Assembly (NCBI GenBank): GCA_001600875.1
Contig: BCLD01000001.1
Coordinates: 2,061,452-2,125,451, forward strand
From: Solicoccozyma terricola
Taxonomy: Eukaryota; Basidiomycota; Tremellomycetes; Filobasidiales; Piskurozymaceae
DNA: 64,000 bases
Direction of reading: 5' to 3'
Below are positions 40,201-51,198 of this stretch, in pieces. The position numbers and the translations under genes were made by a program. The notes under the pieces are model-generated. The model saw only the letters and a program-made list of their open reading frames with translations, had not been told where the DNA came from and made no database searches. How positions within the stretch are numbered: position 1 is the stretch's first letter; each line of letters begins with the position of its first letter.

Positions 40201-40692
40201 GACGGTACCAGCGAACAAATTTGATTCATCGTCTGGGTCGACGTAACGATCTTCATCCACCACTTCCTCGCCTCGTTTCTCCTGAGCGGCGCTGTGTACC
40301 CAAGAGATGGCAACGAAAAGGTTCAGTAGGAGGGTTATGGGGGTGTCTTATCGAGTGAACGACTTACGCGATAGTTTCCGCACTCGGTCCTTCTCGAGCT
40401 GGACCGATATCTGATCGAGTGGTGAATCCAGACGCTCTGTGAGAGTTCATATTCGGTCAGCCTATTTCGCCTGCAACATCTACCAAACCTGTAACGCGAT
40501 CTCTTTCACTCACCCTCGACCTAAACCAGCTACATAGGAAGCCGGCGCCGACATCTGTGAGCACCCACACAAAGGGTAAGTTTTGAGGACTGCCAGCTCT
40601 CCGCCACCGACGAAGGAGTTGAAATCTCCTCGTCCCCGCTACCTACGCACCTGCAGGAAGTTGTACCGATCATCTCGGTGAAGAGCTGCCAT
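37265..40692 (-). CDS. PRP6: U4/U6.U5 tri-snRNP splicing factor Prp6 (PRPF6/prp1)
   Basis: Prp6 bridges the U5 and U4/U6 particles in the tri-snRNP. The protein starts MAALHRDDRYNFLQMSAPAS, then YVAGLGRGASGFTTRSDIGP and an acidic region (VDEDRYVDPDDESNLF), the PRP1_N domain. A long array of HAT/TPR-like repeats follows: ESVIKTNPKHGPGWIAAASL, ARAVQQIPQSVKIWLKAASL, RKALEYIPNSVKLWKEVVNL, GRAVEVVPQSVELWLTLARL, and so on to the C-terminal QEAVIKQCVAQEPKHGILWP. The TGA is at 37265-37267. Exon 1 is 40692-40651 (14 codons), followed by about nine more exons; the longest run is about 38575-39480. Length is about 930 aa, as expected. Fungal-specific features were not noticed. Confidence 0.94.
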
Positions 40693-40925
40693 GTTGTAGC
40701 GAGCGTTGGATGTAGAGGGAGTGTATATGCCGCTTCCACACTATGTCCAGATGTCACGGCTGTGAAATGGACGAGCGAGACGGGGATGGAGGGTGGTGTT
40801 GGTCGAGTTGAGTTTGAACAGTTTAGCCCATCGCTTAGTCAGCCGGGACACAGACCATGTTCCAACTATCGTTTATTTCTTTCGCATCCCATCCCTTCAT
40901 ACCATCATCCCTTCATCCCATCACC

Positions 40926-42616
40926 ATGTCACTCCACCTCAAGAAAAAACAAGTCAAGCTCCCATTCAACGTATCATCTACTTCCTACGGAGCAAAACCG
41001 CAAAAGACAGTATGTGGGATGTCCGTGAGCCGTTTTGCAGGCGATTGAGTCGATACTCAATCGACGAGGTCATCTTGTCGGATCAAAACGCTGACGACAC
41101 CTTGCTTTTCTTTCCCGAATAGATGTCATAAAGAGCAGAGCAAGTACATTTGTCCTAGGTGTAATATCTTCTATTGCTCGCTTGCCTGCTTTAGAGCAGA
41201 GGTGAATTTGGCTATGGAATCGTTCATATCTTCAGTTGTTCAAAGGCTGACTACCCCTACTATCCCTTAACGCACACAGAGCCATGCACAATGCTCCGAA
41301 CCATTCTATCAATCCTCTGTCCGCGATGCAATAGCAGCGGATCCATCTGCATCTCGAGAAGAGAAACAAAAGATGATGGAGATGTTACAAAGATTTGAAG
41401 CTGGTCAATTAGAATTGGATCCTGAGACGGGAGTTAGGGAGGTTGAGGAGGTTGATGGAGAGGATGAAGAGGAGGACGAGGAGGAAAGTGAAGACATGTT
41501 AGCACTTCAACAAGCGTTAGCGGGTGTGAATGTTGGTGAGTCTGTCTGGTCTTAACAGTAGCGGTTTGGTGGACCGGACCATGCTTATTCATCCCCTCCC
41601 CTGTCTTGTAGAGGAAATCGACTCGAATCAATTATTCAGCCTTCTACCACCAGCTCTTCGAACACAATTCATTTCTCTCTTAAAAACTCCCAACTCGGAG
41701 GAGACTCGGGAACTCTTAACGACTGCTGCTGCTGGAGATGGAGAAGGCGCGACGATTCATCAGGCGATACCATGGTTCGACGTGCAGCCGTCGTCTGTAG
41801 ATGAGGATGAGGAGGATCATGGAGATGGAGAAGGAGCTGTGGAGATTCTGGAACAACAGGATCTATCATTCCTTGAAGGAGTGATAATACCTGAAGAGAC
41901 AGCCGTAAGATTGATATACAACGTCCTTGCTATCGGGTAAGTAGTATCGTCGTCGTGCCGCTTTGTCCCAGAACTCATAACAGCGGCATCGAATATACCA
42001 TTCTCAGCATCGCATATATTCACCTCTTACGTCAACGTGAACTCTCCACCTTCACGGAGGTAGTCCAATCTTCATCTTTGAGGAGCGAACTGCAGGATGA
42101 GGTTGGTCAACTCTTACCGTTTGTCGTCGCTGCTAGATCGACGGATCGTTCGGAATCTGTAAGACAAGCGTGGGAATACGTTTGGTCGAGATGTCAGGAT
42201 GAAAAGGTTAGTAGAATAGAGAGAGACCGCGTAGGGTATTATTTTGCGCAGTTTTGCTGATGAACGCCGGGCAATAAATACAGCTTGATCACGAAACCAC
42301 CGGTGTACAAATGAGTCTCATCGACACGCTTCGTACTGCTCAAAGACTTCTACAACCACCTCTTGATCTATCATCACGTCATCGATTTCTTCTCATCATC
42401 ATCGACATATACAACCTATTCTCCGTCTCCCGACCAAAATCGAATTCAACAGGGAAGAAATTAGCGTTTTTCGCTAAAGCGATACAGGTCATCGGACGGT
42501 CCCGGTGGTTATCGTTGGTAGGTGAGGTGGAGGTGGAGATTAAGAAACTTGAGGAAGGGATGGAGGATCAGGTGGATGAGGGGTCTGAGCAATCAAAGTT
42601 GAGCATTGTAACTTGA
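40926..42616 (+). CDS. HIT-type zinc-finger protein, ZNHIT2-like
   Basis: zf-HIT proteins act with R2TP/Hsp90-type complexes in assembling RNPs, and ZNHIT2 is tied to U5 snRNP biogenesis. Six exons (40926-41020, 41123-41201, 41280-41535, 41612-41936, 41984-42206, 42284-42616) sum to 437 codons (436 aa). The finger spans exons 1-3: VCGICHKEQSKYICPRCNIF, then YCSLACFRAE and SHAQCSEPFYQ. The C-S-E-x-F-Y sequence after the last zinc ligand is typical of ZNHIT2. The first Cys pair is made only if intron 1 uses the donor GTCCGT at 41021. The competing GTGAGC five bases later breaks the frame. A very acidic linker (EEVDGEDEEEDEEESED) follows, then a helical C-terminal part. The starts of this gene and PRP6 are 233 bp apart, back to back. 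Confidence 0.85.
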
Positions 42617-43126
42617 TCGGGAATATGCCATTCAGAGATATGGCCCCACTTTTGTTACAGCGTGCTTACTCCCCCAAAAAGGAACCCTCTCCCGCCGCTG
42701 CCTCGGGTGCTCGCTTCATACCGATGCAGATCAGTGTAAGATACATACGATGCAGGTCGGTTCAGTTCATTTACTGCGCTGATCGGCTCTCTGTTAAGAA
42801 GGACCCCGCGCGACGCCACCGCGGCTCTTTCCCACATATATGCAGTTGCCCTCTTAGTCCAATATACTCCGATGATTCGATGTTACACAAGGCGAAAGCA
42901 CCCCACCGATACTAAAGTATCCCTGGGAAATCATCGTTGATCAATCACCAAGGGGGCTTGACTTGGACTGAAAGTCCGGGCCGGGAGACGTGGAACCGAC
43001 GTATGTCAGGATTCATTGATATGCCTTCGAAGGCCGAAGGCAGCCCGCTGGTGTCATTACAGCGCGTACTGTAGGTATATATGTATGTATGGGTATGGTT
43101 TTTGATGTGGGATCGAGTTGGCTGTG
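42617..43126 (+). other. Intergenic region upstream of the 576-aa gene
   Basis: This 510-bp stretch holds the ZNHIT2-like 3' flank and the upstream region of the next gene. There is a small perfect hairpin (ggact...agtcc near 42965-42985), but I cannot match it to a known structured RNA. No gene is supported. Confidence 0.5.
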
Positions 43127-45080
43127 ATGGACGTAACCCTACTACCGCAACGTCAAAACGAAAAGGAAGACTCGGATCGAGACATTCAAGCAGTCAAAGT
43201 CATCTGTCCTCAAATGCCAGCCACCATCGACGCCAACGTTTTCACCTACGAGCCCACTACTCTGAACAGCATCCCAAATCCCCCGTCGTCAAAGTCCGCC
43301 ATTCCTTACCACCCTATCGACATCGGAGTGAACGTTGATCGAATCATGGCAAGGCAGACGGACAGGCGTAGCATCGATCGTGACAGTAGTAAACGACGAC
43401 CTGCTACCGTGCCTACACAATTACCAAGTCGTACTCGCTCTCCCTGTACCTTCACCAAAATCAATAACCGACCGGCTTCCACAATGTGCGACCGAGTAAT
43501 ATCACCAAATATGTTGTCCTCAGTTTGTGAAGAGGCGATTCGAAATTGTAGGGCTCTACGTGACGGCGATCCGGGTGTTACTTCGACCGAGGGGGAGCCA
43601 GCGAGCAGGCAATTGGACTGCACGAGGAATGACCGAATGAGACGGTAAGTCGTACCACCCTCCCTTCCCGTCCCTTCAGCTCCCCCCTCCTACTTCCTTT
43701 CATATCCTCTCTCGGCAATAAAGTGTAAAGGGCAATGTGTCCCAGTATCCTTTGAGTTTGAACACACATTCATTCATTCCCCTGAAAGGATCCTGTTCCG
43801 GTTTTAATTTGGGGATATCTTCGCCACTCTGAGACTGACAATCCTTGATCATAAATATCTTAAACAGGTCTCAAGGACTGCCCATGGATTCGGTATCACT
43901 ATTAACATTGAATGTTGATACTGAAATGCTCTTCCCTCGAATCCCATCAACTTCATCGTTGTGCAGTTCAATCTTCGGCACTGCATCACCAGAATATGCA
44001 TGTGATGGTCCAAATGAGGCGATGATGATCTCTGGGAATCAAGAAATTTCCTCTCGATTCATTACTCCAGAATCTGAATCCAAAGATCGTACAGAAGAAT
44101 TGAATATCCCGGTGATATCTAACGTTTCAACATCGAATTATATGGTCGTTCCATACCATTTACCATTCCGGACACCACCAACTTCGACATTAAACGAAAT
44201 CCGACCTCGAGCCACAAGAGTGCAGATCGATTCTGAATCAATCGATTCCCCAATCATCGTTCACCATCAGACCTCGAAAGATTCACCCATCCACCACCCT
44301 CGGAAATTACCAAAGATCAAATCGCATCGATCTCAAAGTGTAAACGACGTAAAAACCTATCCCCTCACCGACATCTCAGACTCAAGAACACCAACATCAC
44401 GTCAACTATCTTATCCTTCGATTCTATTCGAGTCGAGTCGCAAATTGAGCTTGGTCTGGAAACGAGGTATCGGATCGTTACGACGATATAGTAAGATAGG
44501 AGGATGGAATCATGATATTCATCGAGATCAATCGCAGGAGGAGGGAATAATATGGAATGACCCATTTCGAATCGATCCTAGTGTGAATCATCATCATCAT
44601 CAACCGGAGTTGGTGCCGAAGAAGCGATCTCAACAGTGGAAAACACACGCACGACGAACTCTTTCTAGGAGTGGTAAAGAATCGATTTCATTACCTATGG
44701 AATGTCTTTCACCTGGAGGAGGATTACTCTCATCTACGTCTGAGGAGATGTCTCCTGATACATCTGGTTCGGAAAGCACACACGAACTACCGAGGACGCC
44801 AACGAGTGATGGTAGGAATGGGTTGTGGAGATTATCATTATCACCTTTCAAAGCCCGGCCACCAACTCGACCTACGTCTAGGCCTATGCTATCCTCGAGG
44901 ACTGAGCGAAACCGGACAAATCAGAATCACGAGGAGTCGCCAACTCGGACGGTGCAGTTACAGAGACTCGCCGCGCTGGCTCGTCTTGAAGGGAAGACGG
45001 TGGGTGTTCCTGGGATGGATGGAAGTGATGATCAAGGGGATTGCAGGGTGGATGGTATGGTATGGAATATGCGTGGTTGA
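43127..45080 (+). CDS. Hypothetical low-complexity protein (576 aa)
   Basis: I do not recognise a family. Two exons (43127-43644 and 43868-45080) join in phase across a 223-nt GT-AG intron to 577 codons. The chain is Ser/Thr/Pro rich and mostly disordered: ICPQMPATIDANVFTYEPTT, KSHRSQSVNDV, a His run (NHHHHQP) and basic patches (KKRSQQWKTHARRTLSRSGK). Several SP/TP sites in the second half (LPRTPTSDG, SLSPFKARPPT) suggest phospho-regulation. Short better-ordered pieces are LVWKRGIGSLRRYSKIGGWN and VQLQRLAALARLEGKTVGVP. No membrane span or signal peptide was seen. The start at 43127 is the first ATG in frame; an upstream TTG continues the frame but is not credible as a start. The long second exon argues that it is coding. 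Confidence 0.7.
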
Positions 45081-45276
45081 AGTGAGAGTAGGGTCGTTGT
45101 AGTTGACATGTATGTATGGTGCCTGGCTGTATGTATTTTTTGCCACTGGGACTGTTTCGCCACCGAGATGACGTTTCGACCATGCACAGCATCATCCTCC
45201 AGCTCATCCATCCATCCTCCAGCACAGTCAGTGTCACCACCCCCAGACAGCACCACACACACACCACACACACACC

Positions 45277-46709
45277 ATGGGATTCTTCGATCACGACGAC
45301 GAACCCCAGAGGGAAGCATACAACCAGGTCCACCATGAAGGCAAACTATGTACGTTCGCACCGTCCTGCCAGTGCTTGTCTTTGTCTTCTTCTCGATGCT
45401 GATAGCCTTCCTCCTGCTCTCTATAGCCCACGAGCTTATTGGTGGTGGGTTCCTCCTCTCATTTCAATGGCGGGGGAAAGTGGTATGGGACTAACATGAG
45501 AGAGGCGACATGGATAGGTGCTGCTGCTTTCGCTGCGATGAGAGAGTATGAGAAACATCAAGAAGCAAATGGGAAGCCGGAGAAGTGAGTGATAGGATTT
45601 TTGATCGTACCCGATTTCCCATATTCCCCTCCCTCCCGATCTATTCCTTCCCTCCATCATTCGATCGTATCATCACGTTTCACTCCATAAATCGCATCCA
45701 CCTCGCCACTTCTTTCTCCAGCATCCACCCACCCGCATGCCTTCCCAACGACACAACTTAACATACTGACCACCACTTTCCCCTTCCCTCGTCTCATAAT
45801 CACAGCTATGAATTCGCTAAAGAGATGATCGCAGGTCTTGCAGGATTCGAAGCTGATAAATTGATCGAGACCAAGTACGTTTCAACACCCACCATTTCTT
45901 TTATATCAGGCCACATTCCCTACTACTGTAGGAATAATAAGGGATTGCTGATTAGACAAATCGCTGACTATCACCTTTCTGCTCCCCTTAATCTACAGAG
46001 GTATGGACGCATGGGACGCCAGGAAAGCCAAACACGAAGGCAAGTACATTCCGCCTCGCCTCCCTTCCCTTTCCCTTCTCACACACGCATCCTAACCCCA
46101 AACATTGCCCCCCTCTCCCTTTCCATCTCCCTTTCCATCTCCATTTCCATTCAAAACAACAGCCGAAGAACAAGCCAAACAGGCACTCGCTAATTCAGGT
46201 CAATACGGTCGTCAAGAATACCGATATCAGGGTTTTGAACAAGGTAGGTATGGGGATGGATATCAGGGTGGACCTCAAGGTGGTCAGCAGGGTGGTTATG
46301 GTGGTCCACAAGGTGGTTATGGTGGTCCTCAAGGTGGTTATGGTGGTCCTCAGGGTGGTTATGGAGGGTAAGCATGAAATATTCTCAGCGTCGATGTGCA
46401 TGAAATTTGATCATCGTTGGCACTTTTCTCGATTAGTGGATATGGCGGTCCTCCAGGACCACCTCCAGGTTACGGTGGTCAAGGGTGAGTTTGAATTGTT
46501 GATAATGATTCGATTTGATGGTTTGGGCGTACAGAGGAACCTGATTTTCATTTGTTGGATTTTGTAGTGGATACGGCGGTGGGCCTGGGTACGGTGGTGG
46601 GCCCGGGTACGGTGGTGGCGGTGGTGGTTATGAAGGAGAACGACGCCATGAAGGGAGGGAGGAATGGAGAGAGGAAAGGAGAGAGGAAAGGAGAGAAGAG
46701 AGGTATTGA
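45277..46709 (+). CDS. CipC-like (DUF3759) protein with Gly-rich repeat tail
   Basis: CipC-type proteins are small fungal proteins first seen as induced by antibiotic stress. Their biochemical role is unclear. Eight exons (45277-45349, 45427-45444, 45518-45584, 45806-45874, 45999-46039, 46163-46367, 46437-46484, 46568-46709) give 220 aa. The N-terminal half is the family domain: MGFFDHDDEPQREAYNQVHH, LSHELIGGAAAFAAMREYEK, KEMIAGLAGFEADKLIETKG, then DARKAKHEAEEQAKQALANS. The C-terminal half is a low-complexity tail of GGYGGPQ repeats (46262-46367), GYGGPPGPPPGYGG and GGGPGYGG, ending in Arg/Glu repeats (REERREERREERY). Most CipC proteins are about 110-150 aa and lack such a tail. Exon 2 is 18 nt, and the intron 46040-46162 is GC-AG: the nearby GTACAT donor would shift the frame into a stop. 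Confidence 0.88.
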
Positions 46710-46876
46710 TGGAAAGGCATCGAAAGGATTGATCGGGAGAGGGCAATCAATCCTCTCATATTCGGCTCTCATAAAGTAGAGTTGGTCAAACAGACTGTAA
46801 GAACCTCTAGAAATTCTATAGAGCAAAGCATGGTCCTAAATGAAATGAAATAACAAGCTGTGGCTCTAAATAACAA

Positions 46877-48352
46877 TTACCGCTTTGCAGGCACATTGAC
46901 GGGGGTGTTCGGTTTACCAGTGGTGATAAATGACTCCAGATTCGCCAACAACTCCAGTTGAGAATCAGAGATAAGAGTGTCGGTGAACCACGCGCAATGT
47001 GGAGTGAGGGTGGTCCGTGGATGAGCGATGAGGCGAGGGCTGACCTTGTCTGGTTCTCCTTCGTGGACGTCGAGCGCTGCACGAAGGACTACGAAAAATG
47101 GGGAACAGCTTAGCAAGGATATGCGAGGTACCGCGAGATGCAACGCAACGCACCTTTCCCGCTATCCAGTGCATCGAGCATCGCTTCGGTGTCTATGATG
47201 GCTCCACGAGCGGTGTTCACGATGATCACGTTCTCTTTCATCTTGGCAAACTCTGCGAAGTTGGCGAGACCGAGCGTGAGTATAAGTCCATTTATTTAAG
47301 CGATATCGGACGATGTCCTTCCTCACCCTTCGCGCCCAAGAGATGTTGAGTTTCAGGCGTTAGCGGACACATTACGCAAATGACATCGCTGATTTCAAGT
47401 AATTCGTCGAGGGAGACGAAGCGACAACCTTGCTCCTCTGCATGCCGAAAAGGAAGTGATTCAGCTAGACAATATGACAGAAGCAATGTACGCTGGCTGA
47501 CCCTCTGCTGGTAGTGGCGACCGCTTGGTATACGCCACCTTCATCCCAAAGTGTTGCATGTGGCCCGCAACTGTTGGCATCCATGCATACCGTCAGACTT
47601 TCCTTCACCTGTAATCATTCCATGCAGCTCACCCATTCGCCCAATGTTGCCCATTCCGATGATACCGAGCGTACACGTCCTCGCATCTCTCGCCAGTAGC
47701 GTCCTGTCCATCCATTTACCTTCCCGCATGTTCCGCTCTTGTTCGCTCGTCCCTCTCAGTGCCATAAGGATCATCATGGCTGTCGAGTCTGCTGTCCGTT
47801 GTCCAACCGAGGTAGGGCTGTTGGCCCAGTAAACTCCGTTCTTAGTGAGGAATTCGACGTCGATCCTGTCATAGCCAGCTCCTGGTCTGCGCGATGAGGT
47901 GGGCATCGATGAGCGTGATTCTCGCACAAGGCTGGACGGGCATACTGACCCTGTAAGCATCTTGCATCCTGCACTCAAAAAAGGAGCGAGGACTTTTTCA
48001 GTGAGAGGATATGGCGATACCCTGGTAAACTTGACAGCCATTACGCAGGCTGCCAAAAATAGGTCTTGTATCAGTCAGATGTCTTGGAATGCTCTGCTGT
48101 TACGAATTTCTCACCTGCGAATGGTCCTTGCTCCTTCGCGATCTTCTCAAAGAACTCCGGAGCTTCATCGTGAGAGGGCTGCTCGCATTCCTAGAAGTTT
48201 CGCATAGAGTTTCCAATCCAGAAGTGGGGCAGATGCGATTTGCGTTTCCAACTCACAATGAATTGCACAATGCTTTTGAGCTGCTCGTATTTCTTGACGG
48301 CTCCTTCGGTCGTGCCAACGATGAGCACCTTCGGCTTACGATCTGCAGCCAT
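46877..48352 (-). CDS. D-isomer-specific 2-hydroxyacid dehydrogenase (glyoxylate/hydroxypyruvate reductase type)
   Basis: These NAD(P)-dependent enzymes reduce 2-oxoacids such as glyoxylate or hydroxypyruvate. The protein starts MAADRKPKVLIVGTTEGAVK at the ATG 48352-48350 and ends KPNTPVNVPAKR at 46877. Visible family marks are GAGYDRIDVEFLTKNGVYWA with NSPTSVG (substrate-side strand), the nucleotide loop LGIIGMGNIGR, SDVICVMCPLTPETQHLLGA, the NTARGAIIDTEAMLDALDSG segment carrying the catalytic Arg, and the active-site pair Glu (VHEGEPDKV) and His (TLTPHCAWFTDT). About eight short introns are needed, and length is about 350 aa. There is no obvious organelle signal. The exact substrate cannot be told from sequence alone. 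A 16-nt poly-G run sits just upstream of the start codon (48378-48393). Confidence 0.87.
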
Positions 48353-48648
48353 CGAAGAAAAGGGGTGAATTTTTTTTGGGGGGGGGGGGGGGGAAGGAGG
48401 GACTTGGATGCCTAGGGAAGTGACTGAACAAAGAATGTGGCCATCTAGTCTTTAGCAAAACCAACTCAGCCGACTCGATATATGTCGACATAAAATGCCG
48501 TGATTAGCATGACGGCGTCAGCCGACATGACGACAAGGCGGATAGACAGCCGACAGATAATGGAAAGATTTTCCCATGATTATATATCACCCAAGCGACC
48601 CGCAGCGAATGCTTTCAAAATCACAAGTGAACAGCACTGAGCGCTTCT
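48353..48648. other. Intergenic region with a 16-nt homopolymer
   Basis: This is the 5' flank of the hydroxyacid dehydrogenase gene and the 3' flank of the RING gene. It contains T8 followed by G16 at 48370-48393 on the plus strand, so in the transcript sense a C16 then A8 tract lies 26-49 nt before the ATG. Nothing else was recognised. Confidence 0.6.
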
Positions 48649-50766
48649 TTACCACCTCTGCCGAAGAGCGGATAATACCCTAGCCGAAATGCCCTCCTCC
48701 GCACTCCTCGTATGTGCTCCTGAAGGGATCGTCCCGTTCATCGCGTAATCACCGTAATTCATTGTGGACAACCACGGTGGTTGACTGAAGGTTCGCATTT
48801 GAGGATGCAGTCGTTCGTTATCGTGTAGCGTATCTATAAAAGTCAACATCTCTGCGAAAGCAGAGTCGGGAATGTGGCGACCCGTGTGGGTGTATTGCGT
48901 TGTTGGCGAACCAAAGAAGTCGTCTATACTCCGGGTGATCATCATTCTCGTGGAACCCAATTCACAGTTGTCCAACGCAAGACTTACCTGAGGACGTTCT
49001 ATGGAAGAATCCGGGAGGTAGAGACTCCGGGTTTTGAGTGAGACGTTGAATGCTGAATATGAAAGATAAATCGGCTCTCATATTTACTTTCGCACCCCAG
49101 CGACATCACCTACATTCCATAGAAATTCAATTCGTCAGACGAGGTTCCAGAACCCCATCCTTCACCAACAGCAATCGATGCAGACGCAGTCGGAGCTCTT
49201 GCAGCTTCCTCTTCTCGAATGATAGCGCGTTGCGCTGCCCAGATCCTGCATTAATTCAAATGGTTATGAAAACAGATCGTCACTCGGAACGACAAATCAC
49301 TCACTCTTTCTTCTCCTTGAATTCCTCCAAACCATCCCACGTCTCCCCTTTGTGAGCGACATATCTCTCTATCAAGGCATCCATCGAGTGGACTGGAATG
49401 AGCCCGTTCCCCTCCGCAAGGGGGTTCCGACAAATGGCGCATGTTCGCTGTAGGTATAAACGAGGGTGTCAGGATTGGAAAGAGAACCGACGGTGGAAGC
49501 GAGGTACGGACGTTCTCTCGAATCCACTCATATGCACAACCACCACACAGAGTGTGGCCACATGGAGAAACGGCATGAGTGGCGACCCTACGCGAGAGGG
49601 GATGTATCAGAGACGGATGTCGATAACGGTGGCCACAGCGGGCACTCACATGATGGACATGCAGCTATTGGAAAGCGATTTCAAGGCGTGAGGATCACTC
49701 AATCAAGACCTGCCGTTCCATCATACACTCACATTGGACATGATAAATCGTCTTCCATTTCCTTGAGTGGCATCGCGCTTCTCCTCTCCTTCCTTTCCAT
49801 TGACACTCTCGCTTCACTTCTGCTCTCCTCTCTCGACTCGGGAACCAATTGCACCTCATGCACTCGTGGTATCTTCCCGTATTGAGTTCTATCTTTACGC
49901 GGGACCCGAGGTGCTGGGGAGATCCTGGAGGATTGAGCAATGGGTATGATAGGCTTGGTTCCACGAAGAGGTGGACTATCATCGAATGCATGGAAGTCTC
50001 TGTGCTTGTCGTACATAATTTTGTTGTGTTCTTGTGCTCTTGGGACAGCCGTGGTGGACCGAGTTGTCGAGATGATCTCCTTGCGTAGTGGACAGCTTGG
50101 GCCACCAGGTACTGCGCCGAGGTGGGAGTTCCTTGGAATAGGGCGGTGACTTTGAAGAGGAGCATTGAGGGCATTTGGATGGTGAGCACCGATTTCATCG
50201 TCCGAAGAATCGCTGCGTTCTTGTGACCTTGTGTCAGCAGTCATATGCCGGCTGCTGCTCTCCTCGAGTTGCCGCCGACTTTGAGTTCCCAAAGTCGACC
50301 TCGACGAACGTCTGCGATCGCCACCGCCTGTCTCAATCAATGGAGTCCGTATGCCCCCTTGCATGGTCGACGGCAACATCACTTCCTCCGCATGAACAGT
50401 CTGACCATTTGACTGAAACTCCTTTGGCTTCCTAGCCATCATGGGATTACTTTCCATGTAATGAGATCCGTCAGCGGTAAACCCCTGGCTGGCTTCCGCA
50501 GGTGCGGGATAATCTGGTCGTCTAGCATGGTGCTGATGTCGCTGGAGACCCTGCGGAGGATACGGAGAATACGGAGGATATCGTTGACGAGTGCCCTGCC
50601 CGTCATCCGAAATGTGGGGATTATACGGCTCGGGCAAAGGATAGGTTGAGTATCGCGGTGGACTTTGAGGAAGACCTGACGACTGCTTGTAGCTTGTTCC
50701 CGGCACTGCGTGATTGCTGGACGACTGTGCATTGGCCCGCTGACCCTGGTAGGCTTGGGATTGCAT
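48649..50766 (-). CDS. RING-finger protein, CHFR-like RING, probable E3 ubiquitin ligase
   Basis: RING proteins of this type bring E2 enzymes to substrates. Exons begin 50766-49733, 49664-49650, 49587-49512, 49447-49305, then two or three more to the stop at 48649, about 520 aa. The first 340 residues are disordered (Pro/Ser/Arg rich, SPPRYSTYPLPEPYNPH). The RING is DLSCPICMSIM, then SPCGHTLCGGCAYEWIREN and RTCAICRNPLAEGNG, a C3HC4 pattern. It is followed by IPVHSMDALIERYVAHKGET, resembling the segment after the RING in CHFR. I see no FHA domain, which CHFR itself has. The second exon is only 15 nt and completes the first zinc-ligand pair. The C-terminus contains MMITRSIDDFFGSPTTQYTH and is of unknown role. 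The N-terminal start is the first ATG of the frame. Confidence 0.82.
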
Positions 50767-51198
50767 GATGATGATGAGACGAGACTCAGGTCTACGCCCA
50801 ACGGCAGGATAGTCAAGCACCTTTTACTGCCTCCCTTTGAAGATCGCAACCTCCATGCTCCCCTTTGTGCGTGTACGAGTCTGATGCTTTGCGTCGGTCA
50901 GGCATGAGAATATGAACATGAATGAACAATGGAAACGTCCACTATGTACAAAGGCCACGACAAGGGAAGAAGAGGGACAGACCACCGGCATGGCCAGCGT
51001 CAACCCAAATCTCACGGCCAAGGAAAGATGATGTTTTTTGTTTGTCGAAAGCTTATCGTCCATGTCATTTCCTTGTGTGAGCGAAAGATGTAAGTCGGTC
51101 AGGTCATAACCCATTGGAAAAAGAAGTTGGAGTCGTGATCGTGAGAAAGAAAAGAACGATGATTGTGTATGTGAGGTGAGGGTCATTCTATTGTTCGC
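50767..51198. other. Intergenic region between RING gene start and FKS1 stop
   Basis: This 432-bp stretch is the RING gene promoter side and the FKS1 3' flank. It holds only short spurious frames; no gene, RNA or repeat was recognised. Confidence 0.5.

Noticed and set aside
42950..43020. Possible structured RNA upstream of the 576-aa gene
   Set aside because: Only one short hairpin is visible and no match to U1-U6, 5S, SRP or snoRNA boxes was found.
43118..43126. Three-residue upstream extension of the 576-aa gene
   Set aside because: It would start at TTG; the ATG at 43127 is the first credible start.
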